The notes under the pieces are model-generated. The model ran no database searches, was not told the origin of the DNA, and worked only from the letters and a program-made list of their open reading frames with translations. A stretch of DNA of 12,412 bases from an uncultured Faecalibacterium sp. (GTDB lineage: Bacteria > Bacillota > Clostridia > Oscillospirales > Ruminococcaceae), in the NCBI GenBank assembly GCA_934525735.1, contig CAKSZM010000055.1, positions 1 through 12,412 on the forward strand, written 5' to 3'. Shown piece by piece: positions 1-7,264 of this stretch. The translations under genes were made by a program, and so were the position numbers. Position 1 is the stretch's first letter. Each line of letters starts with the position of its first letter.

Positions 1-1097
1 GAAAACATTATTTTGCAAAGATCCCCACCATCGCCATCTTTATCGTGATGGCGATGTCCGGGCCGTTGGGGGTGCTGCTGTTCATCCTGAAGGGCATCGA
101 CCAGAAGATGCAGAAGGAAGAGCAGGAAGCTGCTCGTGCCCATGGCGGCTTCCGCCCTGACCCAGAACCCGCGCCCGTGCCGGAAACGCCGCCTTTCTCT
201 GGGCAGGATACCCCCACGGCAGAGCAGCAAAGCGCCAAACAGCGGCATAAGAATATTGCCGGCCTCTGTACCATCATGGGTGCTGTCTTTCTGTTTGCCG
301 GAGTGATGGATGCGGTGGATATCATCGGCGCGTGGCAGATCCTGCCCGACCCCGGGGAGCTGTTTTCCGATATCGTCATGGCCATTGGCGGCGGCGGTGC
401 GCTGCTGACCGGCCTGCGGATGAAGAGCACCCGCAAACTGGAACGACTGCTGGATAAAGTGGTGGGCGAGCGGGACAATATCCCGCTGGACGAGCTGTTC
501 GCTGCGGCGGGCATCGACGCCGCCAAAGGCCGCTCCACGCTGGAAAGCGCCATCGAACATGGCTATTTCGGGGCCGATGCCTACATCGACAACCGCACCG
601 ATACGCTGGTGGTGCGCGGCGCGGCACCGCAGCCGCCCCGGCCGGAGCCGAAGCCCCAACCCAAGAAACCCGCTGCCCCGGCAGACGAATACGCCGCTTT
701 GCTGCAGCAGCTGCATCAGGTCAACGATGCGATCCCGGACCCGGTGATGACGGCCAAGATCAGCCAGCTGGAAACGGTCAGCGCCCGTATCTTTCAGCTT
801 GCGCAGGAAGACCCCGCCAAAAAGGCCCAGCTGCAGAAATTCATGGACTACTACCTGCCCACGGCCCTGAAGCTGCTGAATACCTACGCCAGCCTTTCGG
901 CACAGGATGTGCAGGGCGGAAACATCACCGAGGCAAAGCGGAATATTGAGCGCTCCATGGATCTGCTGGTGACGGCCTTTGAAAACCAGCTGGACAAACT
1001 GTTTCAGTCCGACGCGCTGGACGTTTCGGCCGATGTGGCCGCGCTGGAAGGCATGTTGAATCTTGACGGCCTGTCCGGAAGCGACTTCAAAAAGTAA
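1..1097 (+). CDS. XpaC-family (5-bromo-4-chloroindolyl phosphate hydrolysis family) membrane protein, 5' end outside window
   Basis: The reading frame is open to the left edge (first full codon at 3), so the true start lies upstream; 364 residues are visible. The first visible residues form a hydrophobic segment (about residues 5-32). After a charged, proline-rich stretch, a second hydrophobic region (about 90-140) contains two further likely membrane segments. A proline/lysine linker then leads to a soluble helical C-terminal domain with the XpaC-family pattern: a conserved KFMDYYLPTALKLLNTY stretch, then QGGNI, then SDALDVSADVAALEGML. Family members are often found near TelA-type toxic anion resistance genes, but no partner is visible here. 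Biochemical role is uncertain; the family name comes from a hydrolysis phenotype. An intrinsic terminator follows at once, so this is the last gene of its transcription unit. The GTG at 45 has no ribosome binding site and falls inside the first membrane helix, so it is not the start. Confidence 0.82.
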   Translation, partial: KHYFAKIPTIAIFIVMAMSGPLGVLLFILKGIDQKMQKEEQEAARAHGGFRPDPEPAPVPETPPFSGQDTPTAEQQSAKQRHKNIAGLCTIMGAVFLFAGVMDAVDIIGAWQILPDPGELFSDIVMAIGGGGALLTGLRMKSTRKLERLLDKVVGERDNIPLDELFAAAGIDAAKGRSTLESAIEHGYFGADAYIDNRTDTLVVRGAAPQPPRPEPKPQPKKPAAPADEYAALLQQLHQVNDAIPDPVMTAKISQLETVSARIFQLAQEDPAKKAQLQKFMDYYLPTALKLLNTYASLSAQDVQGGNITEAKRNIERSMDLLVTAFENQLDKLFQSDALDVSADVAALEGMLNLDGLSGSDFKK

Positions 1098-1123
1098 GGT
1101 TTCTCAGCTTTATTATGCTCAAG

Positions 1124-1150
1124 AGCTCTCCCGGAAGGGAGGGCTTTTTT
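1124..1150 (+). terminator. Intrinsic terminator of the XpaC-family gene
   Basis: A 9-bp stem, AGCTCTCCC (1124-1132) with GGGAGGGCT (1137-1145) including one G-U pair, closes on a GGAA tetraloop and runs straight into a six-T tract. It starts 27 bases after the stop codon. Confidence 0.9.
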
Positions 1151-1199
1151 GCTGTATCTAAGGGGGCGGGAGTTTCTCTGAGGACCGTCCGCTGGGGTG

Positions 1200-1396
1200 G
1201 GATCCTGTTGCCGCGAAGCGGCAATAGGGCGGGCGATGGAATGACCTGCAACAACAGCGACCGCCGCCAGCGGCGGAAGCAGGAAGCTGCTGTTGGGGCA
1301 GCGGCCAGCAGGATGCAAGGCGAGCGCCGCACGCGCTGAGCCCGTGTTTGTTTTTTCAATGCCGCGCCTTCTTCGGAGGGTGCGGCGTTTTCGTTC
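1200..1396 (+). other. GC-rich run of stable hairpins ending in a terminator; possible structured RNA or repeat element
   Basis: No credible coding frame is present. Successive hairpins can be read directly: an 11-bp stem (1204-1214 with 1218-1228, GAA loop, one G-U); CCGCCG/CGGCGG (1261-1276); GCTGCTG with CAGCGGC (1286-1305); AGCGC/GCGCT (1323-1337); and an 11-bp stem on a TTCG loop (1361-1371 with 1376-1386, two G-U pairs) followed by GTTTTCGTT. The last one looks like an intrinsic terminator for plus-strand transcription. I see no consensus promoter between 1151 and 1200, so transcription would need read-through past the terminator at 1124 or an atypical promoter. The motifs of RNase P RNA, tmRNA and SRP RNA were looked for by eye and not found. 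It could also be a copy of a dispersed genomic repeat. Confidence 0.4.
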
Positions 1397-1673
1397 CGGC
1401 AGAAAGTGCAAATCTCCATACTTTGTGCCTTTCGTCCGCATCGGAAGTACAGAGCAATTTCAGGATGTTTTCCACAATGGTTTTTCCGTTTCTGCTCTGA
1501 TTTTATTTCAATTGCCGTATCCGCTTTTGCCCATGCAATTGCGGCCTTTTTGCAATCTTTCATTGAAATGCAACAATAACACATGGTTTTTTGCAGTCAG
1601 ATTTTATATTATAACATCAGAAGGCTGCGGTGCGTCTGTGCGTGCCGCGCAAGAACTCCAGACCTGTTCAAAA
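1397..1673 (+). promoter_or_regulatory. AT-rich upstream region of galK-galT with a candidate operator
   Basis: This stretch has no gene and must hold the promoter of the galactose operon. A TATATT/TATAAC-rich patch at 1605-1615 could be the -10, but no good -35 sits 16-18 bp upstream, which would suit an activator-dependent promoter. A partly palindromic stretch lies at 1550-1573: TTGCA and TGCAA at the ends around TTTCATTGAAA (1558-1568). CAATTGC is also repeated nearby. These are candidate binding sites for a sugar-responsive regulator; no regulator gene is visible in the window. Confidence 0.3.
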
Positions 1674-1687
1674 AGGAGGATCACCCC

Positions 1688-2974
1688 ATGATGAAATCTG
1701 TTTCTGCATGGAAGCAGGAGCTTTCCGGCGGCGCACATGCCGCGCGTCTGGCTTCGCTTTACTGCTGCACCCCGGAAGAAACGCCCGTGCAGGCTGCCCG
1801 CTATGCGGCAGTGCTGGACGGACTTGAAAATACCTTTGGCGCCCACGCCGAAGCTGCCCTGTACAGTGCCCCCGGCCGCACTGAGATCGGCGGCAACCAC
1901 ACCGACCACCAGCACGGCCGTGTGCTGGCCGGCAGCGTGAACATCGACATGATCGCCGCCGCCGCGCCCAACAGCCTGAACCAGCTGCGGGTGCAGAGCG
2001 AAGGCTACGACCTGTGTGTCATCGACCTGGCCGACCTTGCCGCCCGCAAGGAGGAAGAGAACACCACGGCTTCCCTGCTGCGCGGCGAGTGCGAAGCGTT
2101 CCGTCAGCGGGGCGCAGCGCTCTCCGGTCTGGACGTGTACATTGCATCCAACGTGCCCAAGGGCAGCGGCGTTTCCTCTTCCGCTGCGTTTGAAGTACTG
2201 ATCGGCGTCATCCTGAACGACTGCTTCATGACCGAAAAGGTCTCCCCCATCGCCATTGCTCAGATCGGCCAGTGGGCAGAGAATGTCTACTTCGGCAAGC
2301 CCTGCGGCCTGATGGACCAGATGGCTTCCAGCGTCGGCAACATCATCACCATTGATTTTGCCGACCCTGCTCAGCCCAATGTGGAGCCGGTGCATGTGGA
2401 CTTTTCCAAGGCAGGCCTCGCACTGTGCATTCTGGACTCCGGTGCCGACCATGCCGACCTGACCGATGAGTATGCCGCCATCCCGGCGGACTGCCGCGCC
2501 GTGGCTGCCGTGTGCGGCGGCGAGGTGCTGCGGGATGTTCCGTTCGAGACCTTTATCGCGAAGCTGCCGGAGTGCCGCCGTCAGTGCGGCGACCGCGCCG
2601 TTCTGCGCGCCTTCCACTTCTACGCCGACAACGACCGCGTACCGCAGCAGGTGGCTGCCCTGCGCGAGGGCAACTTTGATGCCTTCCTGCAGCTGGTGAC
2701 CGCCTCCGGCGACAGCAGCTGGGAATACCTGCAGAACGTCATTCCTGCCGGGTACAAGGAGCATCAGGAAGTGGCCGTGGCCATTGCAGCTGCAAAGCAT
2801 TTCCTGCAGGGCAAAGGCGCTGTGCGCGTGCACGGCGGCGGTTTTGCCGGCACGGTGCAGGCCTTTGTACCGGTAGAGCTTCTGGCTGAGTTCAAGAAAA
2901 ACATGGAAGCGATCCTGGGCGAAGGCCATTGCCATGTGCTCAGCATCCGCCCCGAGGGAGGTGCTGTGCTGTGA
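1688..2974 (+). CDS. galK: Galactokinase
   Basis: This is a GHMP-family kinase of 428 residues that phosphorylates galactose to galactose-1-phosphate, the first committed Leloir step, in the cytoplasm. Visible motifs are the galactose-binding signature region APGRTEIGGNHTDH (61-74), the ATP-binding loop VPKGSGVSSSAA (156-167), CGLMDQ with the likely catalytic Asp210, and the C-terminal glycine motif GGGFAG (383-388). The length is normal for the family. The ATG at 1688 is chosen because AGGAGG (1674-1679) lies 8 bases before it; a second ATG follows at once. The signature is unusual: classical galactokinases read GEHTDY where this has GNHTDH. galT overlaps its stop codon, so the two are translationally coupled. 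Confidence 0.93.
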   Translation: MMKSVSAWKQELSGGAHAARLASLYCCTPEETPVQAARYAAVLDGLENTFGAHAEAALYSAPGRTEIGGNHTDHQHGRVLAGSVNIDMIAAAAPNSLNQLRVQSEGYDLCVIDLADLAARKEEENTTASLLRGECEAFRQRGAALSGLDVYIASNVPKGSGVSSSAAFEVLIGVILNDCFMTEKVSPIAIAQIGQWAENVYFGKPCGLMDQMASSVGNIITIDFADPAQPNVEPVHVDFSKAGLALCILDSGADHADLTDEYAAIPADCRAVAAVCGGEVLRDVPFETFIAKLPECRRQCGDRAVLRAFHFYADNDRVPQQVAALREGNFDAFLQLVTASGDSSWEYLQNVIPAGYKEHQEVAVAIAAAKHFLQGKGAVRVHGGGFAGTVQAFVPVELLAEFKKNMEAILGEGHCHVLSIRPEGGAVL

Positions 2975-4470
2975 TCTCCACCGCCATTCAGCAGCTCGTG
3001 AACTACGGGCTGGACACCGGTCTCATCCTGCCCGATGACGAGATCTACATCCGCAACCAGCTGCTCATGACCTTGCAGCTGGACGATTTCACCGCGCCGG
3101 AGGGCGAGGTGTGCTACACCGACCTGGAAAGCATCCTCAAAACGTTGGTGGACGATGCCGTGGCACGGGGCGTGTGTGCCGACAACTCCACCGCCCGCGA
3201 CCTGTTCGACACCAAGCTGATGGGCGTGCTGACCCCGCGCCCCAGCATCGTGCGCGCCAATTTTGAGGAGCACTACGAGACCGAAGGCCCGCAGGCTGCC
3301 ACCGATTGGTTCTACAAGTTCAGTCAGGACACTGATTACATCCGCCGCTACCGCATCAAGCGGGATCTGAAGTGGGTCACCAAGACCCCTTACGGCGATC
3401 TGGATATCACCATCAACCTCTCCAAGCCGGAAAAAGACCCCAAGGCTATCGCCGCCGCAAAACTGGCTCCGCAGAGCGCTTACCCCAAGTGCCAGCTCTG
3501 TGCCGAGAACGAGGGCTACGCCGGCCGCATGAACCATCCCGCCCGCGAGAATCACCGCATCATCCCGCTGACCATCAACGACAGTGCGTGGAACCTGCAG
3601 TACAGCCCCTATGTCTACTATAATGAGCACTGCATCGTGTTCAACAACCAGCACACCCCCATGAAGATCGAGCGGGCCACCTTCCGCAAGCTGCTGGATT
3701 TCGTAGGCCTGTTCCCCCACTACTTTGTGGGCAGCAATGCTGACCTGCCCATCGTGGGCGGCAGCATCCTGAGCCACGATCATTTCCAGGGCGGCCACTA
3801 CGAGTTCGCCATGGCCAAAGCTCCCATCGAAAAGGCTTGGGTCTTCCCCGGCTTTGAGGATGTAGAGGCCGGCATCGTGCACTGGCCCATGAGCTGCATC
3901 CGCCTGACCTGCGCTGATGACGAGCGCCTTGTGGAGCTGGCCGACAAGATCCTGACTGCATGGCGCGGCTACTCCGACGAAACGTGCTTCATCTTTGCCG
4001 AGACCGACGGCGAGCCGCACAACACCATCACCCCCATCGCCCGGATGCGGGACGGCAAATATCAGCTGGATCTGGTGCTGCGCAATAACATCACCACCCA
4101 GGAGCACCCGCTGGGCGTGTTCCACCCTCACGCAAAACTGCACCATATCAAAAAGGAAAATATCGGCCTCATCGAGGTTATGGGTCTGGCCGTTCTGCCC
4201 AGCCGCCTGAAGAAGGAAATGGCCGAGCTGGCCGATGTACTGGTCGCCCGCACCCCCGCTGCCCAGTACCCCGAAGAGCTGCAGAAGCACGCCGAGTGGG
4301 CCGAGGGCATCCTCGCCCGCCATCCGGAACTGAACGCAGACAACGTACACCCCATTCTGCAGGATGAGATCGGCCACGTGTTCGCCGAAGTTCTGACCGA
4401 CGCCGGCGTCTACAAACTGGATGGATCCGGCCGCGCAGGTTTTGAGCGTTTTCTTGCAAGCGTGCAGTAA
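2971..4470 (+). CDS. galT: UDP-glucose--hexose-1-phosphate uridylyltransferase (class II GalT)
   Basis: The enzyme transfers UMP from UDP-glucose to galactose-1-phosphate, giving UDP-galactose and glucose-1-phosphate. At 499 residues it matches the long Firmicutes class II form rather than the roughly 350-residue E. coli form. The active-site motif is HDHFQ at 269-273, inside GGSILSHDHFQGG, where the second His is expected to be the nucleotidylated residue. A conserved CQLCAENEGYAGR stretch lies before it. The GTG start at 2971 overlaps the galK stop as GTGA and has a GGGAGG Shine-Dalgarno about 9 bases upstream. An in-frame ATG at 2929 lies inside galK and is not needed. No galE or galactoside transporter is in the window. 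After the stop there is only a weak 5-bp hairpin (4463-4478) and a detached T-run, so the operon's terminator is unclear. Confidence 0.95.
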   Translation: MISTAIQQLVNYGLDTGLILPDDEIYIRNQLLMTLQLDDFTAPEGEVCYTDLESILKTLVDDAVARGVCADNSTARDLFDTKLMGVLTPRPSIVRANFEEHYETEGPQAATDWFYKFSQDTDYIRRYRIKRDLKWVTKTPYGDLDITINLSKPEKDPKAIAAAKLAPQSAYPKCQLCAENEGYAGRMNHPARENHRIIPLTINDSAWNLQYSPYVYYNEHCIVFNNQHTPMKIERATFRKLLDFVGLFPHYFVGSNADLPIVGGSILSHDHFQGGHYEFAMAKAPIEKAWVFPGFEDVEAGIVHWPMSCIRLTCADDERLVELADKILTAWRGYSDETCFIFAETDGEPHNTITPIARMRDGKYQLDLVLRNNITTQEHPLGVFHPHAKLHHIKKENIGLIEVMGLAVLPSRLKKEMAELADVLVARTPAAQYPEELQKHAEWAEGILARHPELNADNVHPILQDEIGHVFAEVLTDAGVYKLDGSGRAGFERFLASVQ

Positions 4471-4507
4471 TTTCTGCAAATAAAGCTTCTTTTTTGCAAA
4501 AAAACAG

Positions 4508-4536
4508 TTGACAAGCATCCCCCATACTGCTATAAT
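4508..4536 (+). promoter_or_regulatory. Sigma-A promoter of the tRNA-Ala gene
   Basis: The perfect hexamers TTGACA (4508-4513) and TATAAT (4531-4536) are separated by 17 bp. Transcription should start near 4543, about 26 bases before the tRNA. Confidence 0.93.
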
Positions 4537-4568
4537 ATATCATGTCGTCAGGCACGGCACGAACATCT

Positions 4569-4644
<76 letters not shown>

Positions 4645-4648
4645 AAAA

Positions 4649-4686
4649 AGCACTGTACTTCGTTGGAAGTACGGTGCTTTTCTTTT
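4649..4686 (+). terminator. Intrinsic terminator of tRNA-Ala
   Basis: A 13-bp stem (4649-4661 with 4666-4678, one G-U pair) closes on a GTTG loop and is followed by TTTTCTTTTT. It begins 5 bases after the tRNA 3' end. Confidence 0.93.
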
Positions 4687-4757
4687 TGCTTTCTTGGAGG
4701 TTGCACTGAAAATCTGCCAAATGCCTGATTTTGCAGGCGCATGGACGGCAGCCCCCA

Positions 4758-4835
4758 ATTCTTGCTGTTTCGTTGTTTTTGAAAATGCTTGTTCGATGCC
4801 CGACTGTTTTGCAGACGGACAGAAACAGCAAGAAT
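4758..4835. repeat. 14-bp perfect inverted repeat in the gap downstream of tRNA-Ala
   Basis: ATTCTTGCTGTTTC (4758-4771) is mirrored exactly by GAAACAGCAAGAAT (4822-4835) across a 50-base loop. Allowing a one-base bulge, CC/GG extends the stem. A smaller hairpin, GCCTG/CAGGC, lies at about 4723-4738. The gap 4687-4905 holds no convincing gene. The stem has no T-tract on either strand, so it is not an obvious terminator. It lies downstream of the minus-strand acetyltransferase gene and could be a 3' UTR stem, or the footprint of a small mobile or repeat element next to a tRNA gene. Confidence 0.55.
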
Positions 4836-4905
4836 GGAATGGAATCCGAGACACTGATACAAATCGTACTCTGCCGGGTATCTCATCCTATCGAAACAAG
4901 TCGTT

Positions 4906-5658
4906 TCATTTGTTGTTTTTCACGCCCGCCAGCGCGAGAAACTTTTTGTCCGACTGGATGCCCTGCGTGACAAACTTTCCATCCCGGAACAGGGCATAAG
5001 TCGTCACCGGGGCCGGGGCATTCTGCGCGGCCTCTCTGGTCGTGATGTGGATGGTTTTCAGCGGGATACCGTGCTCCCTTGCCGTTGCCTCTACTTTGGG
5101 CACCCAATAATATGTAAAGGGACATTGGTCGGTGTAATAGAGGACAAAGCCGCTTTCCGATGCTTTCGGGTGCTTTGCACACTCCCTGAATCTCGGCGTT
5201 TCCGCCACCGGGTCAAGCGGGAGCATCATCAGGGTAATGCCGCAGTCGGAGACATCGGCCACCGTGAAGCCTTCATGTTCCAGAAACTTCGGGTCAGCCA
5301 GAAATTCCCGCTTGCGTCCCTCGGCGCACAGGATGCACAGACCCTTGCGGCCCTGCGCTCTGGCATCCCGGATGCATTCGGCCAGTAGTTCGCCCGCATA
5401 GCCGTGGCCTTTCAATGCGCCGGAGACCCACAGGCAGTCGATGTAGACCCAGCCTTCCGCCTCAATGGGCACCCACGCATTTTCTGCCGGGATATACTCG
5501 ATGAAGCATTTGCCGCGTTCCGTACTGCGGAGGAACACCAGCCCTTCGTCAAAGCGCTGTTTGAGCCATTCTTTCTTTGCAAGGCTCTGCTTGCCCGACA
5601 TGGCACAGCAGATGTGCTCCTTGTCGATGTTGTCTCTGGTAATGCGGATGATTTCCAT
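4906..5658 (-). CDS. GNAT family N-acetyltransferase with C-terminal YoaP domain
   Basis: This is a two-domain protein of 250 residues. Residues 1-145 form a GNAT fold with the acetyl-CoA pyrophosphate-binding loop KGHGYAG at 83-89. Residues about 171-235 match the YoaP-like domain: VLYYTDQCPFTYY with Cys179-Pro180, then REAAQNAPAPVTTYALFRDGKFVT. That part has a thioredoxin-like layout but a single Cys rather than CxxC. The length is typical for YoaP proteins. The acetylated substrate is unknown. ATG 5658 has a GAGGT Shine-Dalgarno 7 bases upstream. No promoter is obvious; the solitary structured repeat and a small open frame lie directly upstream. No T-tract terminator is seen after the stop. 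Confidence 0.88.
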   Translation of the reverse strand: MEIIRITRDNIDKEHICCAMSGKQSLAKKEWLKQRFDEGLVFLRSTERGKCFIEYIPAENAWVPIEAEGWVYIDCLWVSGALKGHGYAGELLAECIRDARAQGRKGLCILCAEGRKREFLADPKFLEHEGFTVADVSDCGITLMMLPLDPVAETPRFRECAKHPKASESGFVLYYTDQCPFTYYWVPKVEATAREHGIPLKTIHITTREAAQNAPAPVTTYALFRDGKFVTQGIQSDKKFLALAGVKNNK

Positions 5659-5668
5659 AACGTACCTC

Positions 5669-5767
5669 TTATTGCTCCTGCAAAATCTTCAGAAATTCTT
5701 TCTTTTTCTCTACGTGAATCCTATGCCCGCACGGAAAATGCACGATCTTACAATGTCCCCTGCGCAT
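5669..5767 (-). pseudogene. 32-codon open frame, possible 3' remnant of an older gene upstream of the acetyltransferase
   Basis: An ATG at 5767 opens a frame ending in TAA at 5669-5671, 10 bases before the acetyltransferase start. The peptide has a Cys/His-rich core (CKIVHFPCGHRIHV) and a lysine-rich amphipathic tail (EKKKEFLKILQEQ) that looks like a genuine protein C-terminus. No ribosome binding site precedes the ATG, and the frame stays open further upstream toward the structured repeat at 5813-5906. A second frame enters the repeat from its other side, beginning METGKFTPPEENK at about 5945. One reading is a small gene split and frameshifted by the repeat. I do not recognise a family. Confidence 0.28.
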
Positions 5768-5812
5768 GGAGGAGGACAAATGTGCGGTTGCCTGCTCCGG
5801 TGCAGTAATACC

Positions 5813-5906
5813 GAACTTGTCGGGGCAAAGCCCCTCCATCTGCTTCGCAGACCGTTCGGTCGCTTGAAGTCCCCACTGGGGACTTCATTGCTGCGCAAAC
5901 GCGAAG
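5813..5906 (-). repeat. Solitary copy of the multi-hairpin repeat (diverged, inverted orientation)
   Basis: Read on the minus strand, this matches the tandem units at 8667-8985. It has the same order: TTCGCGTTTGC, the GCAGCAATGAA segment, a long stem, the invariant GACCG-AA-CGGTC stem, a short stem, GATGGA, a GGGG/CCCC stem, and CGACAAGTTCG. It lacks 9 bases near the start. Its stems carry paired changes relative to the array: GAAGTCCCC/GGGGACTTC instead of GAAAGCCCC/GGGGCTTTT, CTGC-GAA-GCAG instead of CTTGC-ACA-GCAAG, and GGGGC-TTT-GCCCC instead of GGGGT-TCC-ACCCC. It sits between alkD and the acetyltransferase gene, reading in the same direction as both. Confidence 0.9.
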
Positions 5907-5979
5907 TTTATTTTCCTCCGGGGGCGTAAATTTACCAGTTTCCATCAATGCAAGGTTCCTTTCGTAATTTCCGCACTTT

Positions 5980-6684
5980 TCAGGGGTGGATGCGCAGCTC
6001 CCGGAGCTGCTGTTTCATTTCCGGCGAGATGCGGTAACTCTCTGCGGCTTTCTGGATGGTCTTGTTGTGCGTCCAGACATCCAGCCGCCGGTCTGTCAGC
6101 CACGGCAGAGCTGCATCCGGCTGCTTGGCCAGCGCCGTCGCAAAGTACCATGCCCGCATCATGTTCAGGTAGTATTCTTCACTGTGCACCCCGGCCACCC
6201 ACGCGAGATATTCCGGCTGGAAGTCCTCATCCAGATAATAGCGCATCAGCATTCCCATGGCATAGCGTACGGTATAGGTCTGATCTGACCCCAGCCATCG
6301 GCGGATGGAAATCAGCAGTTCCTCTTTATGCTTTGCAAAGACCTTCGGGCAAAAGCAGTCACAGGTAGCCCAGTTGTTGATGTACGGCAGAAACCGTTCC
6401 GTTTCCGCCAGAGCCGTGTCATAATCCCGGATCTTTTCGATGAGGAACGCATGGAGGTTGTTTTCTTCGTAATAGCGGTGCGGCAGGCTCTGCAAAAAGT
6501 GTTCTGCCTGCGGTGTACCGGCCAGTTCTTTTGCCCGCTTGCGCAGAAGCGGTGTCCGCACCCCGATCACCGTTTCCGGCGGGATGGTGGGCATCAGTTT
6601 GCTCTGGAACACCTGATATTCTGTGTCCTGCAAAGCAAATAATTCTTCTGAAATAACATTCAAATATTCTTTGCTGGAAGCCAT
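5980..6684 (-). CDS. DNA alkylation repair protein, AlkD-type HEAT-repeat DNA glycosylase
   Basis: At 234 residues this fits the AlkD family, all-helical HEAT-like proteins that excise N3- and N7-alkylated purines without base flipping. The conserved AlkD residues appear in order: Trp105 and Asp109 in NNWATCD, Arg140 in TYTVRYAMGMLM, and Trp179 in MMRAWYFA. These correspond to the catalytic Asp and the DNA-gripping Trp/Arg set of Bacillus cereus AlkD. The N-terminal IGVRTPLLRKRAKEL stretch is also family-typical. ATG 6684 has a GAGG Shine-Dalgarno with 6-base spacing. Upstream lies a pair of 13-bp direct repeats (6746-6779) that may control it. No terminator follows; the structured repeat begins about 75 bases after the stop. 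Confidence 0.9.
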   Translation of the reverse strand: MASSKEYLNVISEELFALQDTEYQVFQSKLMPTIPPETVIGVRTPLLRKRAKELAGTPQAEHFLQSLPHRYYEENNLHAFLIEKIRDYDTALAETERFLPYINNWATCDCFCPKVFAKHKEELLISIRRWLGSDQTYTVRYAMGMLMRYYLDEDFQPEYLAWVAGVHSEEYYLNMMRAWYFATALAKQPDAALPWLTDRRLDVWTHNKTIQKAAESYRISPEMKQQLRELRIHP

Positions 6685-6745
6685 AGTTTACCTCATTGCT
6701 TTTACGCCGGTGCAACTTCTTCCATCTTTCCATCCCGGAAGCGGT

Positions 6746-6779
6746 GGTAAGTTGCAAATCTGAAGGGGTAAGTTGCAAA
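6746..6779 (-). promoter_or_regulatory. Pair of 13-bp direct repeats upstream of alkD, candidate operator
   Basis: GGTAAGTTGCAAA occurs at 6746-6758 and again at 6767-6779, start to start 21 bp, or two helical turns. An inverted 8-bp piece (TGCAACTT) lies at about 6712-6719. The pair sits 62-95 bp upstream of the alkD start, overlapping the end of the RNHCP terminator. No good -35/-10 pair is evident, so the regulatory role is inferred from spacing and position alone. Confidence 0.4.
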
Positions 6780-6821
6780 AGCCACCCTGCGGGTGGTGTT
6801 TTCAATCGCAGGGCGGCTTTT
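6777..6821 (-). terminator. Terminator of the RNHCP gene
   Basis: In the minus-strand RNA, AAAAGCCGCCCTGCG pairs along 15 positions (one G-U) with CGCAGGGTGGCTTTT, followed by TTTTGC. On the plus strand one pair becomes an A-C mismatch, so the fold favours the minus transcript. It lies 11 bases beyond the RNHCP stop codon. A competing small hairpin, CCACCC-TGC-GGGTGG, is nested in one arm. Confidence 0.75.
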
Positions 6822-6831
6822 CCAGTGGCGG

Positions 6832-7257
6832 TTACTTCATCCGGCCATCGCCGCCCATGAGGGCGGTCATCTCCTCGATATAGTCCAGCGGGAACGGCGG
6901 CTCACACAGAGGCTTCATGGCGATGCTCATCAGCTTCATGGGGTTGTCGTCGGCGGCAACGCGGTTGGAGCTGAGCTTGCCGCAGCGTTTGCAGCGGTGG
7001 ATGATGGCCCACTCGCCGCCCTTGCGCACCCAGACGGCGATGGGTTCCATCACGCCGCCGCAGTCAGAAGCGCGGTCGCCGGTTTTCTCGTCCACATGAA
7101 GGCTGGACAGGCAGTTCGGGCAATGGTTGCGGTGGTCGCTGCCTGCGTTCTGCGGGGTGCAGACCCGTCCGCAGACTTTGCAGGTGAAGGTATCGTTGCA
7201 GGCGTGGGTCTTATAGTAACCTTTTTCGTACAGTTTGCGTTTGTTTTCGCGGTTCAT
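6832..7257 (-). CDS. RNHCP-domain zinc-binding protein
   Basis: This is a 141-residue small protein carrying the family-defining RNHCP motif at 43-47 (in SDHRNHCPNCLSS). Cys pairs at 26/29 (CKVC), 46/49 (CPNC) and 89/92 (CKRC) suggest a zinc-ribbon fold. The second half, IIHRCKRCGKLSSNRVAADDNP, is also typical. Function in the family is not established; a cytoplasmic nucleic-acid or translation-related role is only a guess. ATG 7257 is chosen because AGGAGG (7265-7270) lies 7 bases upstream. A longer in-frame extension to 7353 would run through this ribosome site and a hairpin, and has no site of its own. It is followed by its own terminator. Confidence 0.88.
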   Translation of the reverse strand: MNRENKRKLYEKGYYKTHACNDTFTCKVCGRVCTPQNAGSDHRNHCPNCLSSLHVDEKTGDRASDCGGVMEPIAVWVRKGGEWAIIHRCKRCGKLSSNRVAADDNPMKLMSIAMKPLCEPPFPLDYIEEMTALMGGDGRMK

Positions 7258-7264
7258 GGTAAAT

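Noticed and set aside
1604..4518. Very long open frames on the minus strand opposite galK and galT
   Set aside because: They mirror the codon structure of GC-rich genes with G/C at third positions, have no ribosome sites, and match no family, while galK and galT carry full motifs.
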